A DNA stretch of 60,963 nt, taken from Winogradskyella sp. UBA3174. GTDB lineage: Bacteria; Bacteroidota; Bacteroidia; Flavobacteriales; Flavobacteriaceae. The translations under genes and the position numbers were made by a program. Below, in pieces: positions 35,097 to 42,746 of the stretch (position 1 is its first letter; every line of letters starts with the position of its first letter). The notes below the pieces were generated by a model. It was not told where the DNA came from and searched no databases. It worked only from the letters and a program-made list of their open reading frames with translations. The stretch lies in contig NZ_DEXW01000031.1 of assembly GCF_002364335.1 (NCBI RefSeq), positions 12,252 through 73,214 on the forward strand, in the 5' to 3' direction.

Positions 35097-37853
35097 AGGG
35101 GTCAAAAACCGAGCCATACTTTTACAAAAATACACCTAAAAGGATTGCGTACAAATAGTCTACACATACTTTTTACCTTGAGTTTTACAGTGTTTATCAA
35201 CATGTTTAGCTTCGCACAAGAATTACCTCCAAAGAAGAAAGATATTCCGCCTAAACGTATAAAAGATTCTACAACTATTAAAGTAGATTCGCTCTTTAAC
35301 ACCAAAGAAATAGACTCTACAAAACAAGATTCCGTAAAGAAAACCGAATTTTTAAAAGATATTGTTACCTATAAAGCTAAGGACTCTGTAATTACAGACA
35401 TTATTAAACAGAAAATATTTCTGTATAACGAATCTCAAATCAATTACCAAGATATGGAGATTACAGCAGGTGTTATGGTTATAGATTATGGTAAAAACTT
35501 AATTTATGCTGGTAGAATGAAGGATTCTACAGGTTATACACAAAAGCCAATATTCACACAAGGCTCTAATGTTATAAAACCAGATTCTATTATATTTAAT
35601 TCTAAAAACAAGAAAGCAATAATATTTAATTCTGTCACAGAGCAAAGTGGAGGTACCATAATTTCTGAGCGTACCAAAAAAGAGAATGATTCTGTGTTTT
35701 TTATTGGTAGAGGAAAATTTACAACTTCAGAAAACATTGAAGATCCCGAATATTACTTTTTAATGGATCGCGCTAAAATTGTACCTAATAAAAAGATCGT
35801 TACAGGTTTTACACAGATGTTTATTTACGACGTGCCTACACCAATTGCTATGCCTTTTGCGTTTTTCCCTATGTCTAAAAAACAAACCTCTGGTATTATT
35901 TTTCCATCATTTGGAGAAGACACAGGTAACGATAGAGGTTACTTTTTACAAAATGGTGGGTACTATTTTGCAATAAACGATTATGTAGATTTAGCCGTGT
36001 TAGGTGACTATTATACTAACGGAAGTTATGGACTTAGACTAGAAAGCACCTATGCAGCACGTTACAAGTTTAGAGGTAATGTGGCCTTTAGATATGAAAA
36101 TTTACTAAACAGCGAACGTGGTTTTCCTGATTTTGCACAAAATACGATCTACAACATCAGATGGTCTCATAGCCAAGATGCAAAAGCCAATCCTAATTCT
36201 AGATTTACTGCATCTGTAAATTTAGGAAGTAGCCAGTTTTTTCAACAATCTATTAATCAGATTAATCAGGCGAATATTTTAACCAATACCCTTGCCTCTT
36301 CTGTATCGTACTCTAAAACGTTTCAAGGAGAACCACAAGTTAACGTCAATTTAACCGCATCACATTCACAAAATACAAATACAGAATCTGTAAACTTAAC
36401 GCTACCTACTGTGCAAGCATCTATGGGTAGAGTCTTTCCGTTTGAGCCAAAAGCCGGAGTAAAAAAAGGTATAATACAGAATATTAACTTTCAACTAAAT
36501 TCTAGAGGAGAATATCGCATCAATACAACCGATTCTTTATTTGGTAAAAGTGAAATGTTTGACGACGCATTAGCTGGTATGCGCCACAGTATTCCTGTGA
36601 GTACAAATTTTAAAGTGTTTGAATATTTTAACTTTGGCGTTAATGCTAATTTTGAAGAAACTTGGGCGCTAAATACCATAAATCGATTTTTCGATGAAGG
36701 AACAGAAGAAGTTGTTACTGTAGACCAAAATGGCTTTGACCGTTTTTTAACTTATAATGTTGGCGCAAGTGTTGGTACAACCTTATATGGTATGTATAAC
36801 TTTGAAAAAGAAGGTAAAGACCCAAAAATACAAGCTATACGCCATGTTATAAGGCCGTCTTTAAGCTACTCGGTAACACCAGCTTTTGATCAGTATTACG
36901 AAACCTATGAAGTTATTGATGCTGATGGCACCACAACTGAAGAATTTACGCGTTTTGAAAATTCACTTTTCGGAAGACCTGGTAATAACTTTTCGAGTAA
37001 TGTAGGTATTGCCGTTGGTAATAATATTGAAGCTAAAGTACGCTCTAAAGACTCCACTAAAACCGAAAGTGAAAAGGTGTTTATTTTAAATAATTTAAAC
37101 TTTGCGACATCCTATGATATGGCTGCAGATTCACTAAGATGGAGTCCTTTGAGAGTTACTGGTGGAACTCAGATCCTAAACAAAAAAATGACCATAAACT
37201 TTGGGATGACCTTAGACCCTTATGCTTTAGATAGTAACAATAATAAGATTAACACTTATAATGCAGATAATGGAGGTAGCTTGTTTCGTATGACCTCTGC
37301 GAACTTAAATCTTAACTACACACTTTCTAACGACACCTTTTCTGGCAAAGGAAAAGACGACGAAGAAGATGAAGAAGCAAAAAGACGTGCAGCAACGGCT
37401 AATGGTAGAACCGATGACCTCTTTGGTAAAACACAAGATTTCGCAGACAAACGCCTCGGAGACAAGGATAAAAGCAAGGATAATAACGAAGAAAATAATG
37501 CGTTTTACAACTATAAAATGCCTTGGAGTCTTAGGCTCGTTTATGCCCTTAATTATACAAATGTAAGACGCGAAAATCGTGTTTCGTCTAATTCTTTAAT
37601 GTTTTCTGGTGATGTAGAATTAACTCCTCGTTGGAGCTTTGGTGTGTCTTCTGGTTACGATATACTAGATAAGGGAGTGACATTTACACAACTGCGTTTT
37701 GAACGTGATCTATTGAGTTGGAGAATGAATTTTACATGGGTTCCTATTGGTAATCAGACCTCTTGGAACTTCTTTATTGGTATTAAATCTAACTTACTAA
37801 AAGACATTAAGTATGATCAGCGACGTCAGCCAGATCAAAATCTTGGAAACTAA
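35094..37853 (+). CDS. lptD: LptD-type LPS-assembly outer membrane protein
   Basis: A 919-residue protein of the Bacteroidota LptD group. The N-terminal part includes a hydrophobic signal (about residues 22-42, ending FSFAQE), a lysine/proline-rich linker, and an OstA/LptA-like periplasmic domain (residues about 105-235: YNESQINYQDMEITAGVMVI, DRAKIVPNKKIVTGFTQMFI). The rest is a beta-barrel with alternating short strands to the C-terminus. LptD forms the LPS-export pore with LptE. The start is uncertain: TTG 35094 gives an unusually long n-region, whereas TTG 35145 gives a normal signal peptide and fits a TACTTTTG promoter box. The acidic/charged stretch about residues 745-805 is a low-complexity loop. 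Confidence 0.85.
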   Translation: MRGQKPSHTFTKIHLKGLRTNSLHILFTLSFTVFINMFSFAQELPPKKKDIPPKRIKDSTTIKVDSLFNTKEIDSTKQDSVKKTEFLKDIVTYKAKDSVITDIIKQKIFLYNESQINYQDMEITAGVMVIDYGKNLIYAGRMKDSTGYTQKPIFTQGSNVIKPDSIIFNSKNKKAIIFNSVTEQSGGTIISERTKKENDSVFFIGRGKFTTSENIEDPEYYFLMDRAKIVPNKKIVTGFTQMFIYDVPTPIAMPFAFFPMSKKQTSGIIFPSFGEDTGNDRGYFLQNGGYYFAINDYVDLAVLGDYYTNGSYGLRLESTYAARYKFRGNVAFRYENLLNSERGFPDFAQNTIYNIRWSHSQDAKANPNSRFTASVNLGSSQFFQQSINQINQANILTNTLASSVSYSKTFQGEPQVNVNLTASHSQNTNTESVNLTLPTVQASMGRVFPFEPKAGVKKGIIQNINFQLNSRGEYRINTTDSLFGKSEMFDDALAGMRHSIPVSTNFKVFEYFNFGVNANFEETWALNTINRFFDEGTEEVVTVDQNGFDRFLTYNVGASVGTTLYGMYNFEKEGKDPKIQAIRHVIRPSLSYSVTPAFDQYYETYEVIDADGTTTEEFTRFENSLFGRPGNNFSSNVGIAVGNNIEAKVRSKDSTKTESEKVFILNNLNFATSYDMAADSLRWSPLRVTGGTQILNKKMTINFGMTLDPYALDSNNNKINTYNADNGGSLFRMTSANLNLNYTLSNDTFSGKGKDDEEDEEAKRRAATANGRTDDLFGKTQDFADKRLGDKDKSKDNNEENNAFYNYKMPWSLRLVYALNYTNVRRENRVSSNSLMFSGDVELTPRWSFGVSSGYDILDKGVTFTQLRFERDLLSWRMNFTWVPIGNQTSWNFFIGIKSNLLKDIKYDQRRQPDQNLGN

Positions 37854-37914
37854 CGTCTTTAAAAGTTTAGCATCGTAACCGCTTTGTTTTAAAAACGATA
37901 ATTTACTAGCTAAC

Positions 37915-37946
37915 TTGTTTAAGTATAATTTGTATTATTAAATTTG
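37915..37946 (+). promoter_or_regulatory. Candidate promoter of the RidA gene
   Basis: TTG (37915-37917), 21 bases, TAAATTTG (37939-37946). Both boxes fit the Bacteroidota consensus with a slightly long spacer, leaving a leader of about 65 bases before the ATG at 38019. Confidence 0.5.
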
Positions 37947-38018
37947 ACGTATTGCCTAAACTAGTACTAAGTTTTCTGCTTACGTAGAAAACAGATTCTG
38001 AAACAAATTAAACATAAC

Positions 38019-38399
38019 ATGAAAAAAATAATAAACACCTCAAAAGCACCAGCACCAATTGGTCCATATAACCAAGCGGTATTATCTGGCAATACACTTT
38101 ACACATCTGGGCAAATAGCATTGCATCCTGAAACTATGGAATTGGTTTTAGACGATATTAAGACCGAAACAAAACAAGTGATGGAAAATATGCGTGCTGT
38201 TTTAGATGCTGCTGATATGACGTTTGAGAACGTTATTAAGTCCTCTATATTTATTAGCGACATGCACAACTTCTCGCAAATTAACGATGTCTATAGCCTA
38301 TATTTTGATGAAGCAACTGCACCAGCGCGTGAAACCGTAGAAGTGGCAAATTTACCTAAGTTTGTAAATGTTGAAATTAGTATGATTGCTGTAAAGTAA
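38019..38399 (+). CDS. RidA-family enamine/imine deaminase
   Basis: A 126-residue protein of the RidA/YjgF family, normal length. Motifs: APAPIGPYNQAV, LYTSGQIAL and ATAPARETVEVANLPKFVNVEI, in which the arginine and glutamate of PARETV bind and hydrolyse the reactive enamine/imine formed by PLP enzymes such as threonine dehydratase. It forms trimers. It stands alone, with its own candidate promoter; the gap to the next gene (converging) is nine bases. Confidence 0.95.
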   Translation: MKKIINTSKAPAPIGPYNQAVLSGNTLYTSGQIALHPETMELVLDDIKTETKQVMENMRAVLDAADMTFENVIKSSIFISDMHNFSQINDVYSLYFDEATAPARETVEVANLPKFVNVEISMIAVK

Positions 38400-38408
38400 G
38401 ATACTTTT

Positions 38409-38855
38409 TTAGTCAACTTTTTGAAACCTTATTAAGGGACCATCACCCTCTGCACCACCATCTAATACTAAAATTTCTCCTTCGTCTTGAAAACGAAAAT
38501 CAAAATTTAATTCTATTTCGTAAAAAAGTTCTTCTCCAGTAGTTGAGGCAATAGTTGTAAAAACAGATAACATAGTTAGTGTTTGATCTACAACGGTCAT
38601 ATCATACTCTCCTGTTTCTAAAAGATATAAAGGGTTTCCCTCTGGATTAGTTGTATTTTCGATTAATAGTTTATCATTATCTATATCAAATTTCCATATT
38701 ATTTCTCCTAGTTCTAATGGCTGAGCTAGAAAACCTGTTCTTAAATTAATCATATGCCAATTTCCTTCTAAAGGGTTTACTGTCTCGGCTATTTCTTGAT
38801 CATTACTGCATGTTAATGTAATCCCAAAAATTAAAATAATATAAAATTTTTTCAT
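38409..38855 (-). CDS. Small lipocalin-like lipoprotein
   Basis: A 148-residue predicted lipoprotein starting at ATG 38855 (MKKFYIILIFGITLTC, cysteine at residue 16); an earlier codon at 38873 lacks support. The mature part begins with LEGNWHMINLRTGF and continues as alternating beta strands (IIWKFDIDNDKLLIENTT, EYDMTVVDQTLTMLS), the pattern of lipocalin-like proteins common in Bacteroidota. No ligand can be named. It is followed leftward by the RidA gene tail to tail. Confidence 0.65.
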   Translation of the reverse strand: MKKFYIILIFGITLTCSNDQEIAETVNPLEGNWHMINLRTGFLAQPLELGEIIWKFDIDNDKLLIENTTNPEGNPLYLLETGEYDMTVVDQTLTMLSVFTTIASTTGEELFYEIELNFDFRFQDEGEILVLDGGAEGDGPLIRFQKVD

Positions 38856-38902
38856 GATATTTTTTATTGTCAATACTATTTCTTTTAAAAATATTAATTT
38901 AA

Positions 38903-38937
38903 TAAAAAAAAGCGACTTGCCCTAAACAAATCGCTTT
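38903..38937 (-). terminator. Leftward terminator after the FISUMP gene
   Basis: AAAGCGACTT (38909-38918) pairs with AAATCGCTTT (38928-38937) with one mismatch, and on the leftward RNA the stem is followed by a long U run (A run at 38903-38911). Confidence 0.7.
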
Positions 38938-38961
38938 AATTAACTAACCAATCCTAAAACT

Positions 38962-39696
38962 TTAATTGTTTTTTATACAGCGTATAGCTGCACCAAGTGT
39001 TATAGATGTATCTGAATAAAATAACGTTGGTCCATCAAATAACTGAACCCATCTTCTTGTTGTAGATGAGTTAATAGGACCACTAGCAACATCTGAGGTT
39101 AACCAAGTACAAACTGATTCTGAAGCTGTAGCAGTTCCGCCAGCAGCAATGTAGCCATTAGGCAAACCCTTAAAACCAATAGCATCAGATCCATTACCAG
39201 AAAAATCAGACCAACCAGAATCAGATTTTAGTGCTGTTGCCACGTTACCAGAATAACCATTAGCATTCAAATAACTTTCTAACACAATAAAATCTTGTTC
39301 AGAAGGAATACGCCATCCCTCTGGTGCTAATTTCCCAGTCTCAATAGCAAAATGATTATACATTGCGCCATAATAATCAAAAGGTAATTCAGCGTTAACA
39401 ATAGCGTTTAAATCTGTAGTATTTGCCCATTGGTAAAGCTCCTCTTGGTTAGGTAAACTTCCCCAATCCATACCAAAAACCCATTCTGTTAGTGGTGTAC
39501 CATCATTGTATTTTGTGGTTTTTAAGTTTTCTAACATCCATGTTTGGTTGCCAATAACAATAGTTTGGTACACATTGCCATCTGCATCTGTAACAGTTGT
39601 TGGTTCTTGTTGTGTATTAGTATCATCGTTGCTAGAGCAATTCATAAATACAAAAGCTGAAAGCGTTAAAATGGTAAGTTTTAGTAGTCTTGTCAT
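38962..39696 (-). CDS. FISUMP-domain lipoprotein
   Basis: A 244-residue predicted lipoprotein (MTRLLKLTILTLSAFVFMNC, cysteine at residue 20). It carries the Fibrobacter succinogenes major paralogous domain (TIGR02145-type): VTDADGNVYQTIVIGNQTWM, LENLKTTKYNDGTPL, LAPEGWRIPSEQDF, FKGLPNGYIAAGG and a terminal GAAIRCIKN. These proteins are frequent on the surface of Bacteroidota and are probably structural or binding; the function is unproven. It has its own terminator, and its upstream region is the long gene-poor stretch 39697-40102. Confidence 0.9.
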   Translation of the reverse strand: MTRLLKLTILTLSAFVFMNCSSNDDTNTQQEPTTVTDADGNVYQTIVIGNQTWMLENLKTTKYNDGTPLTEWVFGMDWGSLPNQEELYQWANTTDLNAIVNAELPFDYYGAMYNHFAIETGKLAPEGWRIPSEQDFIVLESYLNANGYSGNVATALKSDSGWSDFSGNGSDAIGFKGLPNGYIAAGGTATASESVCTWLTSDVASGPINSSTTRRWVQLFDGPTLFYSDTSITLGAAIRCIKNN

Positions 39697-39812
39697 AATA
39701 GTATAAGTGCTCCGTTTTTAGATGTAACAACACCGATTATGATTCTCCTGAAAATTCTTACGGAAAGTTTGAAATAAATTGTGTTTTAATTTTGGGTGAG
39801 GGTTTGGTTGGG

Positions 39813-39868
39813 TCGCTTAACTTAATGATATGAGTCCGTTTCAATGACTTATATCAGACGTTAAGCGA
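39813..39868. repeat. Imperfect palindrome resembling an integron attC site
   Basis: The ends TCGCTTAAC (39813-39821) and GTTAAGCGA (39860-39868) are perfect reverse complements and fit the RYYYAAC and GTTRRRY core sites of attC. Inside them, GATATGAG and CTTATATC pair as a second arm, separated from the first by unequal unpaired segments (TTAAT against AGAC). Two arms with an unpaired central spacer is the attC architecture. No integrase is in the window, so the function is only a suggestion. Confidence 0.4.
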
Positions 39869-39930
39869 AGGTATATTTTTTCAACTGCATTATCAATACG
39901 TAACTTTACGTATTTTTAAAGTGCTTATTT
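39861..39930 (+). repeat. Repeated leader element, copy A (before the CBS gene)
   Basis: Shares AAGCGAAGGT, a T run, GCATTATCA and ACGTAACTTTACG with copy B at 41672-41745. It contains TAACTTTA (39901-39908), a near -7 box, but the -33 position reads TTTC instead of TTTG. It leads into the decayed CBS gene. Confidence 0.6.
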
Positions 39931-40102
39931 GCTTATCATTAAACCGTTTGTAAAAACACTTATGACTATTAATCTTATAAAACAAAATTTTAAAAATTAG
40001 AATTGTTATAACATGGTTTTATAGCAGCGCAAAATAAAGAAGGCTGTCAGTTTCTGTTTATATAAACTACCATAGCATTATTATTAACTTAAAACATTAC
40101 TT

Positions 40103-40440
40103 ATGCGAATACAAGTAAAAGATTTTATGTGGGCTCTGGTCACAACTGCAATGAGAAAAGATAAGGTTCTAGAAATTAGAACGCTTATTAAAGAAAAAGG
40201 AATTAATGCTATTCCCTTTATCACATATTCTAATGATACACTGCGACCGACGATGCCACTTTAGAAGATGTAATGACTTCTTAGAATGTTAATGTTGTTT
40301 ATGCAGACTCAAGCGATTAGTTAGCTGCCAAAATGATGCTAAAACATAATGTGCATCTAATCGTTGTGATGGATGACAAAAAAATAAAAGGTATGATTAG
40401 ATCTTTAGATTTTGTGAAATTAGTTGCTGAACATTCGGTG
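40103..40440 (+). pseudogene. Decayed CBS-domain protein gene
   Basis: From ATG 40103 the frame gives MRIQVKDFMWALVTTAM, EIRTLIKEKGINAIPFIT, the start of a first CBS motif, then stops at TAG 40262. A second frame, from about 40245, continues the same protein: DDATLEDVMTS, NVNVVYADSS, LAAKMMLKHNVHLIVVMDD and KKIKGMIRSLDFVKLVAEHS, a second CBS motif, but it is broken by TAG codons at 40282 and 40318. Thus a loss of sequence or frameshift between about 40235 and 40260 plus two nonsense changes inactivate it. Intact relatives are about 140-residue paired CBS proteins binding adenosyl nucleotides. The 3' end runs into the ATP-grasp gene on the other strand. Confidence 0.82.
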
Positions 40441-40484
40441 AGATCAATACAATTTTCTGTTCTAAAAGCAAAAGCTAAAAATCA

Positions 40485-41528
40485 CTATTTTAATTCTTTA
40501 ATTAATTTTTTAATATCCTTATTTCTTAATAAGCCACCAAAAGTTACATCACTCATATGCAAATGAGGCATATCATTCGCTTCTATTATTACGGGTCCTA
40601 CAGGGGTAATTGCAACATCCCAACCTATAAACCCGTCTGGTAAAGCACGAACTCCTTTAATTACCTCTTCACAAGACTCTTTAAAAAATGGTATTTTAAA
40701 ACCCTCTAATTTAAAACCACTAGTAGGATGCTTATAAATTGTTTTTCCTCCATATTCTTGCAAATAAACTCCTGATTTATGTAAAGTGCCATCTTGCATA
40801 TTTATCCCAATACAAAAACCACCCGAACTCGCATTATCTATAACACTATCTCCTACACCAAACCTCATTAATGCACTTACTATCTTTATATTCTCATTAG
40901 AATCTATAAGTGAAATTAACCTTAATGTATTAATTGATTTTTTATGAATTTCATTAATAGCAGCGTGTTGTTTTATACATATATTATGCACATAGTTAGT
41001 ATTAATAAGCAAATTGAAGATAGAAGTTAAGTTTTGTTTTAATTCATCTCTTGTTAATTTAAAGCAACCTTTACCTCCATAATCTGAATGTGGTCTTAGA
41101 AAAATATCTTCAATATTACATTCATCAAACACATTTATAAAAAAGTTGAAAAAATCCTGTTCGTTATTTAGTTTTGTTTCGATAGTATTATAATAAAAGC
41201 TATTTTCTAAATTATGACTTATTAATTTAGGTGTTCTAACTTCTGTTGCACTAAACATCTGTGAGAAAGAAAGTTTATTTGTTAAAGGCAGTTTATACAA
41301 AGGATTATGTAAGCGCTTACTTTTCCTTATTAAATTCATTTCTGAAGCACCCAAATAATCTAAGTAATTTGTAGCATCTTTTTTATATAAATACTTAAAA
41401 TAATAGTAGGGTATCTCCTTTTTGACTTTATATAAATGGCTTATCTCTTTAATAATTTTAAAAACAGACTTTTTATTCTTGTCTTTTACAATTACTTTAA
41501 TTCGATTTCTATTTTCAACACTCAGCAT
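40485..41528 (-). CDS. ATP-grasp protein (sugar-transfer-associated type)
   Basis: A 347-residue protein. After a helical, lysine-rich N-terminus, the ATP-grasp core shows FLRPHSDYGGKGCFKL (ATP-binding glycine loop), INTLRLISLID (substrate-side arginine), VSALMRFGVGDSVIDNASSGG and DVAITPVGPVIIEANDMPHL (metal-binding Glu-x-Asn). This matches the ATPgrasp_ST family seen next to glycosyltransferases and capsule genes, which ligate an amino acid or similar group to a sugar or lipid carrier. Here it is alone, with no glycosyltransferase adjacent, between leader repeats and beside a pseudogene. This suggests recent acquisition or relocation. The start is ATG 41528. Confidence 0.85.
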   Translation of the reverse strand: MLSVENRNRIKVIVKDKNKKSVFKIIKEISHLYKVKKEIPYYYFKYLYKKDATNYLDYLGASEMNLIRKSKRLHNPLYKLPLTNKLSFSQMFSATEVRTPKLISHNLENSFYYNTIETKLNNEQDFFNFFINVFDECNIEDIFLRPHSDYGGKGCFKLTRDELKQNLTSIFNLLINTNYVHNICIKQHAAINEIHKKSINTLRLISLIDSNENIKIVSALMRFGVGDSVIDNASSGGFCIGINMQDGTLHKSGVYLQEYGGKTIYKHPTSGFKLEGFKIPFFKESCEEVIKGVRALPDGFIGWDVAITPVGPVIIEANDMPHLHMSDVTFGGLLRNKDIKKLIKELK

Positions 41529-41565
41529 ACTTATTATAATTATTTACAACTTAATTATATATATT

Positions 41566-41600
41566 TCTCCAACCGCATTATTAATAGGTAACTTTTAGTA
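41566..41600 (+). repeat. Repeated leader element, partial copy C
   Basis: TTCTCCAACCGCATTATTAA and TAGGTAACTTTTAG resemble the GCATTATCA/ACGTAACTTTACG core of copies A and B. It lies upstream of the ATP-grasp start but points rightward, away from that gene. Confidence 0.45.
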
Positions 41601-41624
41601 GTAATTCTTTTCTATAAAACTCCA

Positions 41625-41745
41625 TTACAATTACTTATATCTAACAGTATTGAAACAAGTTAATCAAAAACAAGCGAAGGTCTGTTTTTTGAAACGTATT
41701 ATCACCACGTAACTTTACGCATTTTACTGTATTACTCTTATTTTT
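41625..41745 (+). repeat. Repeated leader element, copy B (before the TIGR02757 gene)
   Basis: Begins with CTCCATTACAATTACTTATATC, a decayed form of the right half of the hairpin at 39813-39868, then after an insertion continues AAGCGAAGGTCTGTTTTTTG and ATTATCACCACGTAACTTTA, parallel to copy A. Confidence 0.55.
41688..41717 (+). promoter_or_regulatory. Likely promoter of the TIGR02757 gene within copy B
   Basis: TTTG (41688-41691), 18 bases, TAACTTTA (41710-41717); one mismatch in the -7 box. The start codon is 48 bases further on. Confidence 0.5.
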
Positions 41746-41765
41746 GTTTTTTAAATATATCTCTA

Positions 41766-42536
41766 TTGAAACTCAAAAAAGCAGAATTAAAAGACTTTTT
41801 AGATAGTAAAGTAGCCCTTTACAATCACCCAAATTTTATTGAGAGCGATCCTATACAAATTCCGCATCAATTTTCTAAAAAAGAAGATATTGAGATTGCT
41901 GGTTTTTTAGCAGCAACTATTGCTTGGGGAAATCGTAAAAGTATTATTAATAATGCCAATAAAATGATGGAGTTATTAGACCACTCCCCTTTTGAGTTTA
42001 TAATGCAGCATCAAGAGACCGATTTAGAACGTTTACAAGGTTTTGTGCATCGCACCTTTAACGGAGATGATTTTACGCAGTTTATTAAAAGTTTACAGCA
42101 TATCTATAAAACACATAATGGTTTAGAAGCGGTTTTTGCAAAACATGCTAAGAAAGGGTCGCTTCAGAATAGCATTCATCAATTTAAAACCACATTTTTT
42201 GAGCAACCACATTTAGCGCGTACTAAAAAACATGTTAGTGATCCGCTTAAAAATTCAGCCGCCAAACGTATTAACATGTATTTACGTTGGATGGTGCGTA
42301 ATGATAACAATGGTGTAGATTTTGGAATTTGGTCATCGCTTTCTGCATCGCAATTAAGTTGCCCTTTAGATGTACATTCTGGTAACGTAGCACGTAAACT
42401 AGGTCTTTTAAAACGTAAACAAAACGATGGCAAAGCTTTAGCTGAGTTAGATAAAGCACTACGTCGTTTAGACCCAACAGATCCTGTAAAATACGATTTT
42501 GCTTTATTTGGTTTAGGTGTTTTTGAAGGATTCTAA
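41766..42536 (+). CDS. TIGR02757 family protein (DUF2400)
   Basis: A 256-residue cytoplasmic protein of the TIGR02757/DUF2400 family. Recognisable motifs are IEIAGFLAATIAWGNRKSI, FVHRTFNGDD, LNMYLRWMVR-type NMYLRWMVRND, and LSCPLDVHSGNVARKLGLL with DPVKYDFALFGLGV at the end. The fold resembles HhH-GPD DNA glycosylases, but no DNA-repair activity is proven. The start is a TTG at 41766 (no ATG is near); a promoter is located in leader copy B. It is separated from the next gene by 210 featureless bases. Confidence 0.85.
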   Translation: MKLKKAELKDFLDSKVALYNHPNFIESDPIQIPHQFSKKEDIEIAGFLAATIAWGNRKSIINNANKMMELLDHSPFEFIMQHQETDLERLQGFVHRTFNGDDFTQFIKSLQHIYKTHNGLEAVFAKHAKKGSLQNSIHQFKTTFFEQPHLARTKKHVSDPLKNSAAKRINMYLRWMVRNDNNGVDFGIWSSLSASQLSCPLDVHSGNVARKLGLLKRKQNDGKALAELDKALRRLDPTDPVKYDFALFGLGVFEGF

Positions 42537-42746
42537 AATTGATTTGTTATTCCTATCTTTAAATCTTTTTCAAATAAATTATCGACATTAATTGGAGTGA
42601 TTACTAGAATTGGAATAATAGAGAGAACCGATCGTTTTTAAAACACATATTCTCGATACTAATTTTATGATTTATAATCTTAAAATTCACTCGAACTGAC
42701 GCAGCAACAAAATAGTAAATAAGTCCAAACAAGCAATATTCAAAAT

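Larger units (their letters stand above)
39697..40102. other. Gene-poor stretch with hairpin and repeated leader
   Basis: No convincing gene is seen in these 406 bases on either strand. It contains the 56-base imperfect palindrome at 39813-39868 and the repeated leader at 39861-39930 described separately. The part 39931-40102 is AT-rich and shows only a short imperfect palindrome (around 40005-40025) before the start of the decayed CBS gene. Confidence 0.6.

Noticed and set aside
39813..39868. Plain transcription terminator
   Set aside because: The loop region is structured, no U tract follows on either strand, and no gene ends nearby.
40333..40566. Independent 77-residue gene
   Set aside because: Its readable part is the second half of the decayed CBS gene, and the remainder is antisense to the ATP-grasp gene.
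39697..41765. Insertion sequence or transposon as the cause of the repeats
   Set aside because: No transposase, no terminal inverted repeats at the outer ends and no target duplication could be found.
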